Below are positions 12,560 through 22,439 of a stretch of 64,000 nucleotides of DNA, piece after piece. Within the stretch, counting starts at the first letter, position 1, and the number at the start of each line of letters is the position of its first letter. The DNA comes from Gigantopelta aegis. Lineage: Eukaryota > Mollusca > Gastropoda > Neomphalida > Peltospiridae. The position numbers and the translations under genes are program-made. The notes beneath the pieces are model-generated. The model worked only from the letters and a program-made list of their open reading frames with translations. It searched no databases and had not been told where the DNA came from. The stretch lies in the NCBI RefSeq assembly GCF_016097555.1, contig NC_054702.1:70857695-70921694 (forward strand). The letters are read 5' to 3'.

Positions 12560-13720
12560 CACTCACTTAGCGCAGACGTGCGAAAACTGAACATTCAGCA
12601 TAAGAGACGCAAAGGAGGAACATGGGCAGACGATTATTTGGAATGGTAACTAGAGGGCCGTGCGAATTATATCTGAGATGACTATATTTCCGATTAGAAC
12701 TGTCAAAAACGTATTTGGCCGTAGAACGCTTAATAAAACTCACGGGCCTGCTGACGTCGGTTGAAGACGGGACGAGGCTTGGGAAATACCCACAACGGAA
12801 CTGGCTTATTGATCTGGCGACAGCCAGACCAAGGCAGCTGATTATGTATTCCATGGAAAAAGAACTCAGAAACATATTGGTTCTGTCTTTCTCATTAGAT
12901 CATTTGTCAAATTTCCATGAAGATTTGAGCAGAGATCTCTACAAAAGAGACGCAACAGCCGCTGGCCATATACAACGCTTCGTTATTTAGCGTTATTCCA
13001 CGCTCCGTCCTCTGGCGGTCTAAATCATTAGAAGAGAAATTTGGTTCCACCGTAGGGAACAATAAAGGTTGCTCATTTTAACTTCCACGCATTAGTTTTA
13101 TGACTTGTCTTCTTCCTCCGAGGCGCGTTACAGTTTCTTGTCTGCTTAGGTGTAAACGGTTCGTGTGATGGACGCTTTCCTCGCGTGTCAGCCAGCGCCC
13201 GAGACGCCACGCGGCCATCGTTGCGTGCCGACCATTCACTATTGGCTTTCTCAGTTCAGACGTTTGGTAACTTCTTTTAGAGGCCGATCCATCCTCGCTT
13301 GTCATTCCCATTTTGCACTAGGAGGCTTTAAAAATGAGCAAGTGGCGTGCAGGACAGCCACCAGTGGCACTGAAAGGACGGACGATGGTGAGGACCGCTC
13401 CGTCTTTTTGCCTTGATGATGGTCAAAAGTTCAAACATTATCATCGTGCAAAAACTGCCATCAAAAACGATCAAAATGACAGCGGCTCGTTCTAGCAATG
13501 AAATCATCAGTTTAGGCTATTAAACGAAGAGCTGCTTTGAAATTGGGCTAATGATCCATAAAGTGAGATAATCGAACTGAAAGTCATCAATTGCTTGCAA
13601 TTCTACAGATGGGTTTCGCTCCGTCACTTTGAATCAAGACTCCGCGCCACACAGCTCTTCCCTCTCAAGTGAAGACTTGATCATCAAACACTTGATAAAT
13701 GATGATGACGTGGGGCAGAT
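12560..13720. other. GC-richer unique island, possible conserved non-coding DNA
   Basis: Over 1.1 kb without SINE or microsatellite and with raised GC. Frames of 80-100 codons exist on both strands at once (12567-12875 minus, 12715-12990 plus, 13078-13311 minus, 13165-13416 plus). This is the pattern of GC-rich non-coding DNA rather than of one gene. A CCATAAA word (near 13556) and several TCAAA/TGATGG words occur. No protein family was recognised. Confidence 0.3.
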
Positions 13721-14814
<1,094 letters not shown>

Positions 14815-14868
14815 TAAGCTTGACACTTTGACACTTGCTTATACCCACTGAAGGTTTAAGCACGCCTG
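14815..14868 (-). mobile_element. SINE-A/LINE 3'-tail fragment
   Basis: The minus-strand reading contains a GCGTGCTTAAACC-like word followed by a GTGGGTATAAGCA word. These match the CGTGCTTGAACCTTAATTGG and TATAAGCAC tail of SINE-A. Only the tail is present. Confidence 0.5.
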
Positions 14869-14929
14869 TCTCAGCATTTCCAGGCGGATGTGCCCAAGAC
14901 GGGGGTAAATGTATGTTGTATAACAGAAC

Positions 14930-15135
14930 ACGCGTATGATGATGCCAGTCAAATTGTTCATCTGCGCCTGCGCCCCACATCACGCGTACAATGATATCAG
15001 TCAAATTGTTCACCTGCGCCTGCGCCCCACCACACACGTACGATGATACCAGTCAAATTGTTCATCTGCGCCTGCGCCCCACAACACGCGTACGATGATA
15101 CCAGTCAAATTGTTCGCCTGCGCCCACGAACACGA
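14930..15135. repeat. 52-bp minisatellite, four copies
   Basis: Units start at 14930, 14982, 15034 and 15086, an exact period of 52. Each contains CAGTCAAATTGTTC and CTGCGCCTGCGCCCCAC. The last copy has an internal deletion. The GC-rich half (GCGCCTGCGCCCC) contrasts with the AT-rich half. Confidence 0.95.
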
Positions 15136-15149
15136 CACCAAAGAAGAGA

Positions 15150-15468
15150 AAGTTAAACGTTTGTCTTGTTTAACGACACCACTAGAGCACATTGATATAT
15201 TAATCATCGATTATTGGATGTCAAACGTTTGATAATTTTGACATATATAGTCTTAAAGTGTAAACCCGCAAAATAGTTCCATTAGTAGCAATGGATCTTT
15301 TATATGCATCATCCCACATACAGGATAGCACATACCACGGTCTTTGATTTAGCAGTCGTGATGTATTGGCTGGAACGAGAAATAGCTCAATGGGCCCAAC
15401 GACGTGAACCGATTCTAGACCTATAGCGCACCAAGCGAGCGCTTGACCACTGGGCCATGTCCCGCCCC
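15150..15468 (-). mobile_element. SINE-B retroposon, full length with likely target-site duplication
   Basis: On the minus strand the tRNA-like head GGCGGGACATGGCCCAGTGG, with A-box-like and B-box-like words, leads into the core and the tail GTCGTTAAACAAGACAAACG. A 12-base near-identical direct repeat CACCAAAGAAGA / CACCAAAGACGA flanks it (15136-15147, 15469-15480). The B box is mutated (GAATCGGTTC), so this copy is probably not transcribable now. Confidence 0.9.
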
Positions 15469-15479
15469 CACCAAAGACG

Positions 15480-15672
15480 AAGGTTCAGGGTATACAATAG
15501 GCGAACCGTCAAATATTCACAAAGTGAAAACAGCGGCGGCGCTGATTGGTAGTAATATGTGACCTTGATTATTTGTGCAAATACTATTATCCATGGCCAA
15601 TAAATAAATGCATTTTTATTTGTTATACAATCGTAATGCAGTATACACAAGAGGTTGAAACCAGTGCAGGGT
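15480..15672 (-). repeat. Dispersed repeat X, copy 1
   Basis: The minus-strand reading aligns without a gap over about 155 bases with 58098-58252 on the plus strand. Anchors are GTATAACAAATAAAA, GGATAATAGTATT, CACATATTACTACCAATCA and ATATTTGACGGT. Both copies stay open in the same reading frame, with shared residues CITNK, WIIV, AQII and VTYYYQS. It abuts the SINE-B on its left. Function and class are unknown. Confidence 0.85.
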
Positions 15673-15751
15673 ACCACTCTTCCACCTCTTCCAAATGTAA
15701 CTGCTATTGTTTTAGTAAAAATATTCATCAAAGTCATTTAGTGGTACGTGA

Positions 15752-15782
<31 letters not shown>

Positions 15783-15785
15783 ACA
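15752..15785. repeat. C17-(CA)n compound tract
   Basis: A C homopolymer runs directly into CA repeats, the same compound form as at 20024-20059 and, on the other strand, 943-991. Confidence 0.95.
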
Positions 15786-16125
15786 TTCCCCTTCTACCCT
15801 ACACACACACACACGACCCCATTTTCTTGCAGGTAGATTAAATGTGAGGTGTTACATTTTGTATTGGTGTACTGACTGGGTATTTCAATACGCTGCTTAT
15901 ACCATCCATGCGACAAGTTATTTGCTTTGTACTTATGCATTTTGGGCCAATGACTTTAATACTGAATGAAGCTCGTCTTGTTTTGTCTTATATCAGTGTT
16001 ATTAGAAAACGTTAACATTATCGACAATAGAAATTGATTTGGTACATTGGAACCATAACACTCACAGGTCAGTTCATGTAACAATTACCCAAGGACGTTA
16101 TTATCGGAGTACTGTAACTTATTTT
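15786..16125. other. Unique DNA, no gene recognised
   Basis: Nothing recurrent seen. Confidence 0.45.
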
Positions 16126-16321
16126 CGTGCTTATATCCAATTAAGCTGTCTGTCCAGGACAATGGGTTAGTTATTAGTGGTTAGTGAGAGAAAAGTAATC
16201 GTAGTAGTAGTCTTACACCTATCCATTGACTCGTTAAAACTCGCTCTCTGTGGGAGCCGGTACCGGGCTGCGAACCCTGTACCTACCATTCTAATGTCCG
16301 ATGGCTTAACCACGAGGCAGG
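16126..16321 (-). mobile_element. SINE-A retroposon with internal deletion
   Basis: The minus-strand reading has the tRNA-like head (GTGGTTAAGCCATCGGACAT, B-box GGGTTCGCAGCCC) and the GAGTTTTAACGAGTC and CACTAACCACTAATAACTAA segments. It then jumps from the first hairpin arm (TTGTCCTGGACAG) to the AATTGGATATAAGCACG tail, so the second hairpin arm is deleted. Confidence 0.88.
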
Positions 16322-16595
16322 AGCCGTTATGCTATCGGTCTTTAGGGTAGTAGATATAGGGAGACAACTACACCGATTAGGTACTGGGTTCGCATCCACA
16401 GGTAGTTTAGTTGCCCAAAGGGAGAGAGGTGGGTAGTAACGCCAGACTGCATGTACTTCTCTCCCACTAAGCACAAACAACTAATCATTAATCACTGTCC
16501 TTGACAAAGACCCCAGATAACTGAGGCGTGTGCCCGGGACAACATGCATGAACTTTAGCCGAATATAAGCACGTAAATAAATGAATTAAAAAAAC
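16322..16595 (+). mobile_element. Diverged SINE-A relative
   Basis: The head holds a B-box-like GGGTTCGCATCC but a different upstream part. The body is unlike other SINE-A copies up to about 16470. The tail (ACTGTCCTTGAC, CAGATAACTGAGG, GTGCCCGGGACAAC, ATATAAGCACG) is clearly SINE-A. This looks like another head and body joined to the same LINE-like tail. Confidence 0.75.
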
Positions 16596-16600
16596 CCAAC

Positions 16601-16864
16601 AGCCTTGGTGGTTTCGTGATTAAGCCATCGGACATAAGGCTGGTAGGTACAGTGTTCGCTGCCCAGTATCGGATCGTAGCCCAGTTTTAACGACTCATTG
16701 GGTAGGTGTAAGACCACTACACCCCCTTCTGTCTCACTAACCACTAACAACGAACACACTGTCCTGGACAGACAACCCAGATAGCTGAGGTGTGTGCCCA
16801 GGACAGCGTGCCTGAACCTTAATTGGATATAAGCACAAAAATAAGTTGAAATGAATGAATTAAA
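16601..16864 (+). mobile_element. SINE-A retroposon, full length
   Basis: A tRNA-like head (GATTAAGCCATCGGACAT) is followed by the body with CACTAACCACTAACAAC. The hairpin arms CTGTCCTGG (16759-16767) and CCAGGACAG (16798-16806) are perfectly complementary. The tail CTTAATTGGATATAAGCAC and an AATGAATGAATT end follow. The B box is degraded. Confidence 0.92.
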
Positions 16865-17063
16865 AAGTATTTGAGTTACCAGGTCAGTGGGTCTTGTTCA
16901 TGAGAATTAAGTACATTGAACTAATCTACTATGTAACTAAGTACTCAATCAAGTACGTGTGTACTTGGGATTAAAAAATCTAAATCACAAGGTATAACTA
17001 ATCAAGTGCAAGTAACTGAACCATCAGCCGACATGGATGGATAATTATAATGTGTAAAATCAT
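16865..17063. other. Spacer, no gene recognised
   Basis: Short unique spacer between two SINEs with several AAGTAC/AAGTACTC words. Confidence 0.4.
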
Positions 17064-17380
17064 TAAGTATGTAGCTCAGTGGTACAACGCTCGCCTGATG
17101 CGCGATCGATCTAGGATCGATTCCCGTCGGTGGGTCCATTGGGCTATTTCTCGTTTCAGCCAGTGCTCCACAATTGGTGTAACAAAGGACGTGATATGTA
17201 CTATCCTGTCTGTGGCATAGTGAATATAAAAGATCCCTTGCTGCTACTCGAAAAGAGTAGCCCATGAAGTGGCGAGAGCGGGTTTCCTCTCTTAATATTT
17301 GTGTGGTCCTTAACCATATGTCCGACGCCATATAACCGCAAATACAATGTGTTGAGTGCGTCGTTAAATAAAACATTTCC
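17064..17380 (+). mobile_element. Chimeric SINE: SINE-B head, SINE-C tail
   Basis: The head is of SINE-B type, with A-box-like TAGCTCAGTGGTACAACGC and B-box-like GGATCGATTCCC, and the GGGCTATTTCTCGTTTCAGC segment. It passes into the common core (AAAAGATCCCTTGCTGCTA) and ends with the SINE-C tail (TGTTGAGTGCGTCGTTAAAT). Both promoter boxes look intact. This copy shows directly that heads and tails recombine. Confidence 0.92.
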
Positions 17381-17579
17381 ATTAGGTATCTCCCATTATT
17401 GTTTTCACATTGTATAGCCGAGTATACAAACATTAACCTATGTAGTAATTAAACCGGGAAACAATGGGGGTTTTCTGCATTAGATAGGTAGGTAACTAGT
17501 TTAACGTGCTCATATACCACTAGGGTTTTGGACACGTCTCTACATTAGTAGAAGAGAGTAGCCACCTGTGACATCATTC
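17381..17579. other. Possible 5' region of the half-LINE
   Basis: No recurrent match. The left boundary of the element at 17.58 kb is not defined and may lie in here. Confidence 0.3.
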
Positions 17580-17607
17580 TCCCCCTTTTTTCTCCAGCTG
17601 TCCTTCG

Positions 17608-18523
17608 ATGAAGGTGGACGTGTCAACGTGCGCTCTCGAGATGCCCCCCCACCTGGGGGGACTGATTGCCAGCTTCGGCCCGATGTTGGAGTTCCGGGTC
17701 ACGTATACCGGGTCACGGGCGACCGTGACTTTGGTGTATGGTGACCCGCCTCCACAGAAACGGAAAGGGGGGACTGGAAGAGGAAGAAGAAGGAAGAAAC
17801 CGGTGCTAGGGAAGGCCCAGGGGGGGACAAAGCTGGCGGCTCAACCGCCAGTGGCGCTCCCTCCTGTGATACCGCCCCCACCGAGTCCTCCGGAGAGGAC
17901 GCAACCACTTGTGGAGCCTGCATCCCCGGAACGGCCGTACACCACCCAGGAAATCGTGAGATTCAAACGGACGAGTGTGCCACCACCGACTTCAACCTCC
18001 ACCCCAAAGACGACGACTCCGGTGCAGCGGTCAACAAACGACCGCTCCCGTCGAGTCGCCACATGGACTTGTTGTTCTGGCGACGAAAAGGAAGGCAACA
18101 TCACCGACCACCCAGCCAGCCAAGACCAAGCCGCCGCCGGAATCCGCTCCCCCTGTTGACGACGAATGGACCATTGCCATCAGTGGACTTCGCCGTCATC
18201 TCCATCAGTACATACAGGGGGACACGCAGAAACCACAACTACTTCGGGGAGGATATTCGAACCACCACTGGAAGACCATGGACGACGGCAGCAGTTACGA
18301 GCTTCATTCCAAGATCTTCAACGGAACCAAGGGAATAGTCGTTACGCACCGAAGGGACCAGACCTACAGACAGTGCATCCTGTTTGCTGAACTCGACAAC
18401 AGATCGATCCACAGGATGCTACAAGCGGTCTGCGGCCCCGACTATTCCAAGGTGCTCCAACATCTACAGCAGATCAGGGATAAGCTGCCGTCGCTCCGAG
18501 ACACTCCAAGCTCCCCGAAGTAG
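17608..18523 (+). pseudogene. Frameshifted retroelement ORF, Pro-rich and basic
   Basis: Two overlapping frames (17608-18159 and 17975-18523) appear to be one ORF broken by a +1 shift, probably between about 18040 and 18065. The first part begins MKVDVSTCALEMPPHLGG and has a short hydrophobic-strand pattern (ATVTLVYG). It then has an Arg/Lys-rich patch (RKGGTGRGRRRKK) and a Pro/Thr-rich stretch. The second part continues with a Lys/Pro-rich linker and a compact C-terminal block that contains WTIAISGLRRHLHQY, ELHSKIFNGTKGIVV and YRQCILFAELD, ending near residue 300 at a TAG. A basic, proline-rich N-terminus with a small C-terminal domain would suit an ORF1- or gag-like nucleic-acid-binding protein. 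That role is inferred, and no catalytic motif is visible. GC content is far above the flanks. I do not recognise a named family. A domesticated host gene is possible but less likely given the LINE-like 3' end. Confidence 0.55.
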
Positions 18524-18899
18524 TACAACCTTACCTAGGACAGGTATCCTCCTTTTTTGGGCTTAGTTGGACTTTAAACTTTTTCGATCGAGCTTCAAAA
18601 TCTTTATGTTTATTTTTTTATAAATAGTCCAACGCAATTTACTTTGGCGCCCGTTCAATTGCTCAAATCACCTTAAAACCTTTTTGGCCGAGCAGTCAAA
18701 CTTATTTTTGGGTTTAAATTCTTAGTCCGGACATGATGTTAGGTGCTGTTATTCTCCGTAGACTTTAGCTTTTTCTAGTTAGACCCGAAGGAATCGAAAT
18801 TCAGCCAGTCAGAACACGGCCCATTTTCGGTGTCTACTAGTCGGTCCGCGCAGTCGCTGGACACAACTAAATTCTTATTCCAAAATCTGCCCACTTCAA

Positions 18900-19022
18900 A
18901 CTTATCCCCCACCCTTTTCTGTCCTGGACTTAGTCACTGGCAAAGGCCAGAGATTATGCCCAGGACAGACATGCTTGAAACCTTCGTGGTATATGAGCAT
19001 GTAAATAAATATTGGATTGGAT
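18900..19022 (+). other. LINE 3' hairpin tail shared with SINE-A
   Basis: The stem arms at 18919-18927 and 18960-18968 enclose a 32-base loop. Downstream lie CATGCTTGAAACC and TATATGAGCATGTAAATA, aligning with CGTGCTTGAACC and TATAAGCACGAAAATA of SINE-A. In other LINE/SINE pairs such tails are the site recognised by the LINE reverse transcriptase, and the same role is inferred here. Confidence 0.7.
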
Positions 19023-20023
19023 CATTCTCCCCAACACCAAAGTTCACCACCTGGAGATTGAAAGCAGCGATAACCACCCTACTTAGGTGTCAGAAAAGGG
19101 AAGCAACTTTCATTAAACCTAGGTAGATAGGAAAAACACATGATGTGGCGTTCAGTTCTAGATGAGGGAATCAGCCTTGTTTTTATACCATAATTATGAG
19201 AACTGGACCCCTATCGACACTGCATAACCTAACAATAAAAACAGTTCTGATTCCAACAAGATAAAATAAAAAAGAGGCACTCCTTTTACTGGAACTATAT
19301 TCGCTGATCGGCTGCAACAGTGATCTGATCTCACTACCGAACCGAATCACAGCTTGTTCTAGAATGTAAAATTAGAATTAATTAGGAATTCTGTGTTCGG
19401 TGAACTAATATAATATCTACATTGAGCATGTTTGTGATGCTGAAATCACATTTTTATATTATGTGAATATAACAGCTGCTTTGAAGTTAAATCACAATAT
19501 TTACATTACGTGAATATAAAAGCTGTTTTTCTTTTCTTTCACAAGCATCAGCTGTTTTGAGAATGTATTAGACTTTATTGCATTATGTTTTTTTATAATG
19601 TAAACTCAATACACGTTATTATTATTATTATTTATTATTATTATTATTTTAATGTTTTACGTTTATATTATGTTTTTCTTGTTTTGAGGGGTTGATTTTT
19701 GCTTTGTTGTTGGTTCCTTTTTTATTGTTGTTTTCTAAACAAACAAAAAGATATGATTTTGTTTTACACTTTTAAGAAAGGTATGGCATTGATAATATAT
19801 CAGACTAGCAGACGACATCCATCATGATGTATGCCATATGGAACATTCCCACCGCACCCCAACCGCTCTATATATCAAATTGGCTCATTCGAGTATTAAA
19901 CTTCTTCTTTTTTAAAGTTCATTTTAAAATGCACTGAATGTGTTTTTTTTAAACCAAATAGGGTAGCATGGCCTGTCTCTTCTAAGTGAAATGTAACGTT
20001 TTTTCAACAGTAATCACGATTTA
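19023..20023. other. Unique AT-rich DNA, no gene recognised
   Basis: Contains a short ATT array at 19617-19650 and T/G-rich stretches. No coherent frame or recurrent repeat. Confidence 0.45.
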
Positions 20024-20059
20024 CCCCCCTCCCCCCCCCCCCCCCACACACACACACAC
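20024..20059. repeat. C-run and (CA)n compound tract
   Basis: C homopolymer with one T interruption running into CA repeats. Confidence 0.93.
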
Positions 20060-20329
20060 GACCAAACAACTCCTTAACAGGTTTCAAGGTTTAAATGTAA
20101 AAACAGTATAAGATGTCAGAATTCATTAATTAAAAATCACATTATATTTAACAAAAAAATGTAATTTTAAATATCAGTATTTTAACAAGGAATAAAAGTT
20201 AAGTTTTTTTTTTTAAATATGGATTCCGTGTAAGGAGTACCAATGTCTTTAAAGGTTCGTAACACATAGATAATTCATTAAACAAACACTTTATGGTGAT
20301 ATATTATTCATTTAAAAATAATATTAAAA

Positions 20330-20560
20330 AGTTTCCACCACTAGAGCACCATTGATTTACTAATCATCGGCTATTGGATGTCAAACATTTGGTAATTCTG
20401 ACATATAGTCTTAGGAAACCTGCTACATTTTCCTATTAGTAGCAAGGAGTCTTTTAAATGCACTACCCGACAGACAGGATAGCACATACCACGACCTTTG
20501 ATATACCAATTGTGGTGTACTGGCTGGAACCAGCAATAACCCAATGGGAGAAAGTGGATA
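20330..20560 (-). mobile_element. SINE-B retroposon, tandem copy 1
   Basis: Minus-strand core and tail of SINE-B, without the tRNA head. It shares private features with the next copy: a shortened segment AGTCTTAGGAAACCTGCTAC and a flank GAGAAAGTGGATAAGTCAA. The two therefore arose by duplication of one insertion rather than by independent insertions. Confidence 0.88.
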
Positions 20561-20589
20561 AGTCAACGAACTAGAAAGTGGATAAAACG

Positions 20590-20837
20590 TTTGTTTTGTT
20601 TAACGACACAACTAGAGCACATTGATTTACTAATCATCGGCTATTGGATGTCAAACATTTAGTAATTCTGACATGTAGTCTGAGGAAACCTGCTACATTT
20701 TCCCATTAGTAGCAAGGGATCTTTTATATGCACTATCCCACAGACAGTATAGCACATACCACGGCCTTTGATATACCAGTTGTGATGCACTGGCTGGAAC
20801 AACCCAATTGGAGAAAGTGGACAAGTCAAAGAACCTC
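20590..20837 (-). mobile_element. SINE-B retroposon, tandem copy 2
   Basis: Same variant as the copy at 20330-20560, with the tail GTCGTTAAACAAAACAAACG more complete and the same GAGAAAGTGGACAAGTCAA flank at its inner end. The head is missing in both copies. Confidence 0.9.
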
Positions 20838-20906
20838 TTCGGGCGCATGTGCAGGAGTTTGTACATGGCTCTGGGTAAGATACAGACTGTTACGAACGAA
20901 GTTTCG

Positions 20907-20955
20907 GGTGGTGGTGGTGGTGATGGTGGGGGGGGGGGGGGGGGGGGGGGGGGGG
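20907..20955. repeat. (GGT)n-G28 tract
   Basis: GGT triplets run into about 28 G. Confidence 0.95.
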
Positions 20956-21563
20956 TTGAGACATGTTCCGACAGAAAATATATGTAAAAAAAAAAACAAA
21001 GGAAGAAAATTCGCTTGATCAAAACCCCGACCCTGACCCCAATATTCATCCTCGCACACGCGCCTGCTTTTTCATATCAATCATTGTACGGACGAATAAT
21101 ACTAATACTTATGATAATACTCTGACAATTTTTTTCGGTTTGTGCAGCTTGGTATACTGTAGCATGCCAAATTATAGTAATTATAAGAAACAACCGCTGT
21201 GTCTTGGCAGCCATGACAGTGGCAGGGTCTCGCACGATAACACAGATTGAAGCAGAGCTAGTCGCGTTTGCGCTAGATTCGTATTTTAACGTATAATTTC
21301 AAATCAAGTGTCATTTTGTGAAAACAGTAAAACACGTAATACGTAGGTACAGACATCTGCAATATGGCACGTCGAAATGGTCTTCTGGTAATTGTTACTC
21401 TGGGTGAATCTGTAACATTTTGTTTTCCGACGTCTAAAATGCTTCAGCTTTATTTAGGCCTAAGCGATACCAGTTTTCTATTAAGTAGGCATACTACACG
21501 GCCTATAAGTGAAATAATAAAATATCTCACAATTTTAATAACTAGTACATGCACATGTAAAAA
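20956..21563. other. Unique DNA, no gene recognised
   Basis: Short plus-strand frames only. Nothing recurrent. Confidence 0.45.
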
Positions 21564-21606
21564 GATAGATAGATAGATAGATAGAAAGAAAGAAAGAAAG
21601 AAAGAA

Positions 21607-21639
<33 letters not shown>

Positions 21640-21641
21640 AA
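21564..21641. repeat. (GATA)n-(GAAA)n compound microsatellite
   Basis: About five GATA units run into about fourteen GAAA units with one GAAGAA interruption. Confidence 0.95.
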
Positions 21642-21703
21642 AGTAAATGAAAGACAGGAATGAAAGAGTCGTTTATCAAATTATTTTTAAAACGGTATTG
21701 CTG

Positions 21704-21766
21704 GCGCGTGTGCAGAGGGGGTCCGGGGGTCGAAACTCTTCTGCTTAAAGCGAATATTATATACTA

Positions 21767-21814
<48 letters not shown>

Positions 21815-21895
21815 CAGTGAGGCTTGACACGAGACCACTAGCTGTAAAAACTTCGCTCCCCACAGTCTAGACCCCCCACCCCTGCATAATGTCAT
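21704..21895 (+). mobile_element. MITE-like element, family GGCGCGTGTGCAG, with internal (AT)n
   Basis: It begins GGCGCGTGTGCAGAGG, continues GGTCGAAACTCTTCTGC, and towards the right has ACAGTCTAGACCCCC and CTGCATAATGTC. The same words in the same order occur at 52458-52605, and the left word also at 32535-32680. An (AT)22 array (21768-21812) has expanded inside this copy. Non-coding. Confidence 0.75.
21768..21812. repeat. (AT)n microsatellite inside the MITE-like element
   Basis: About 45 bases of perfect AT. The corresponding position of the copy at 52.5 kb has only an ATATATAT stretch, so this array has grown. Confidence 0.93.
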
Positions 21896-22439
21896 GTATG
21901 GTTTAGTAAAGAAAAAAAATTGGTGCTAGTTCAGTAAAAACGTTTTCTTTCATACTGGACAGTGTGTTTGTATCTATATATATGTGTTGCTGTTTTTTGC
22001 TTTTCTTTTGTTGTTGTTTGTTTGGGTTTGTTTTTGTTATCCCTGATCCCTGTCTCTCCACAGCCTTTTTACGTTTTAAAAGGCAGAACGTAGCAAAGTA
22101 CACAATAAAATAGTCATATACCCAGATCCTTCACTTGAAAGGGTTGGACATAACAAATTACACAATAAAATAGTGTTGTTGTTTTGTTTTTTTTGTTTTG
22201 TTTTTGGGGGGGGGGGGGTTGTAGTTGGGGGTTTGGGGGGGGGGGGGGAAGTGCATGCGAGCATATATGAACACAAATAAAATTAATATAATCTCAGATT
22301 TTCTTTTTAAACATCCAAAATTAAGAAAATTCACGTCATAAACATGCAACATGCCAGTCGTTAGACAGGACGTTTGTGCTAAATGACTTGCGCCGAACAA
22401 TCTGATCTTTAAACGCTGGAGGTTTAGTTTTACGGGGAA
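21896..22439. other. T/G-rich and G-run region, no gene recognised
   Basis: TTG-rich stretch at 21980-22040, then a T-to-G transition and two G-runs at 22206-22218 and 22235-22248. A roughly 25-base word ending in CACAATAAAATAGT is repeated at 22091-22115 and 22148-22175. Confidence 0.6.

Larger units (their letters stand above)
17580..19022 (+). mobile_element. Half-LINE-like retroelement carrying one ORF and a hairpin 3' end
   Basis: A GC-rich ORF region (17608-18523) is followed by about 500 bases of AT-rich 3' untranslated sequence and a 3' end with two complementary 9-base arms, CTGTCCTGG (18919-18927) and CCAGGACAG (18960-18968). The element ends in an ATTGGATTGG tandem at 19011-19020. 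This 3' end is shared with SINE-A and with the fragment at 8556-9032. There is no reverse transcriptase or endonuclease frame between the ORF and the tail. It is therefore either an internally deleted LINE or a half-LINE moved in trans. The left edge is uncertain. Confidence 0.65.

Noticed and set aside
15387..15737. 116-codon minus-strand frame as a gene
   Set aside because: It spans the SINE-B head and dispersed repeat X. The repeat is reported, but a gene call is not supported.
17002..17433. 143-codon minus-strand frame
   Set aside because: It is the antisense of a SINE (17064-17380).
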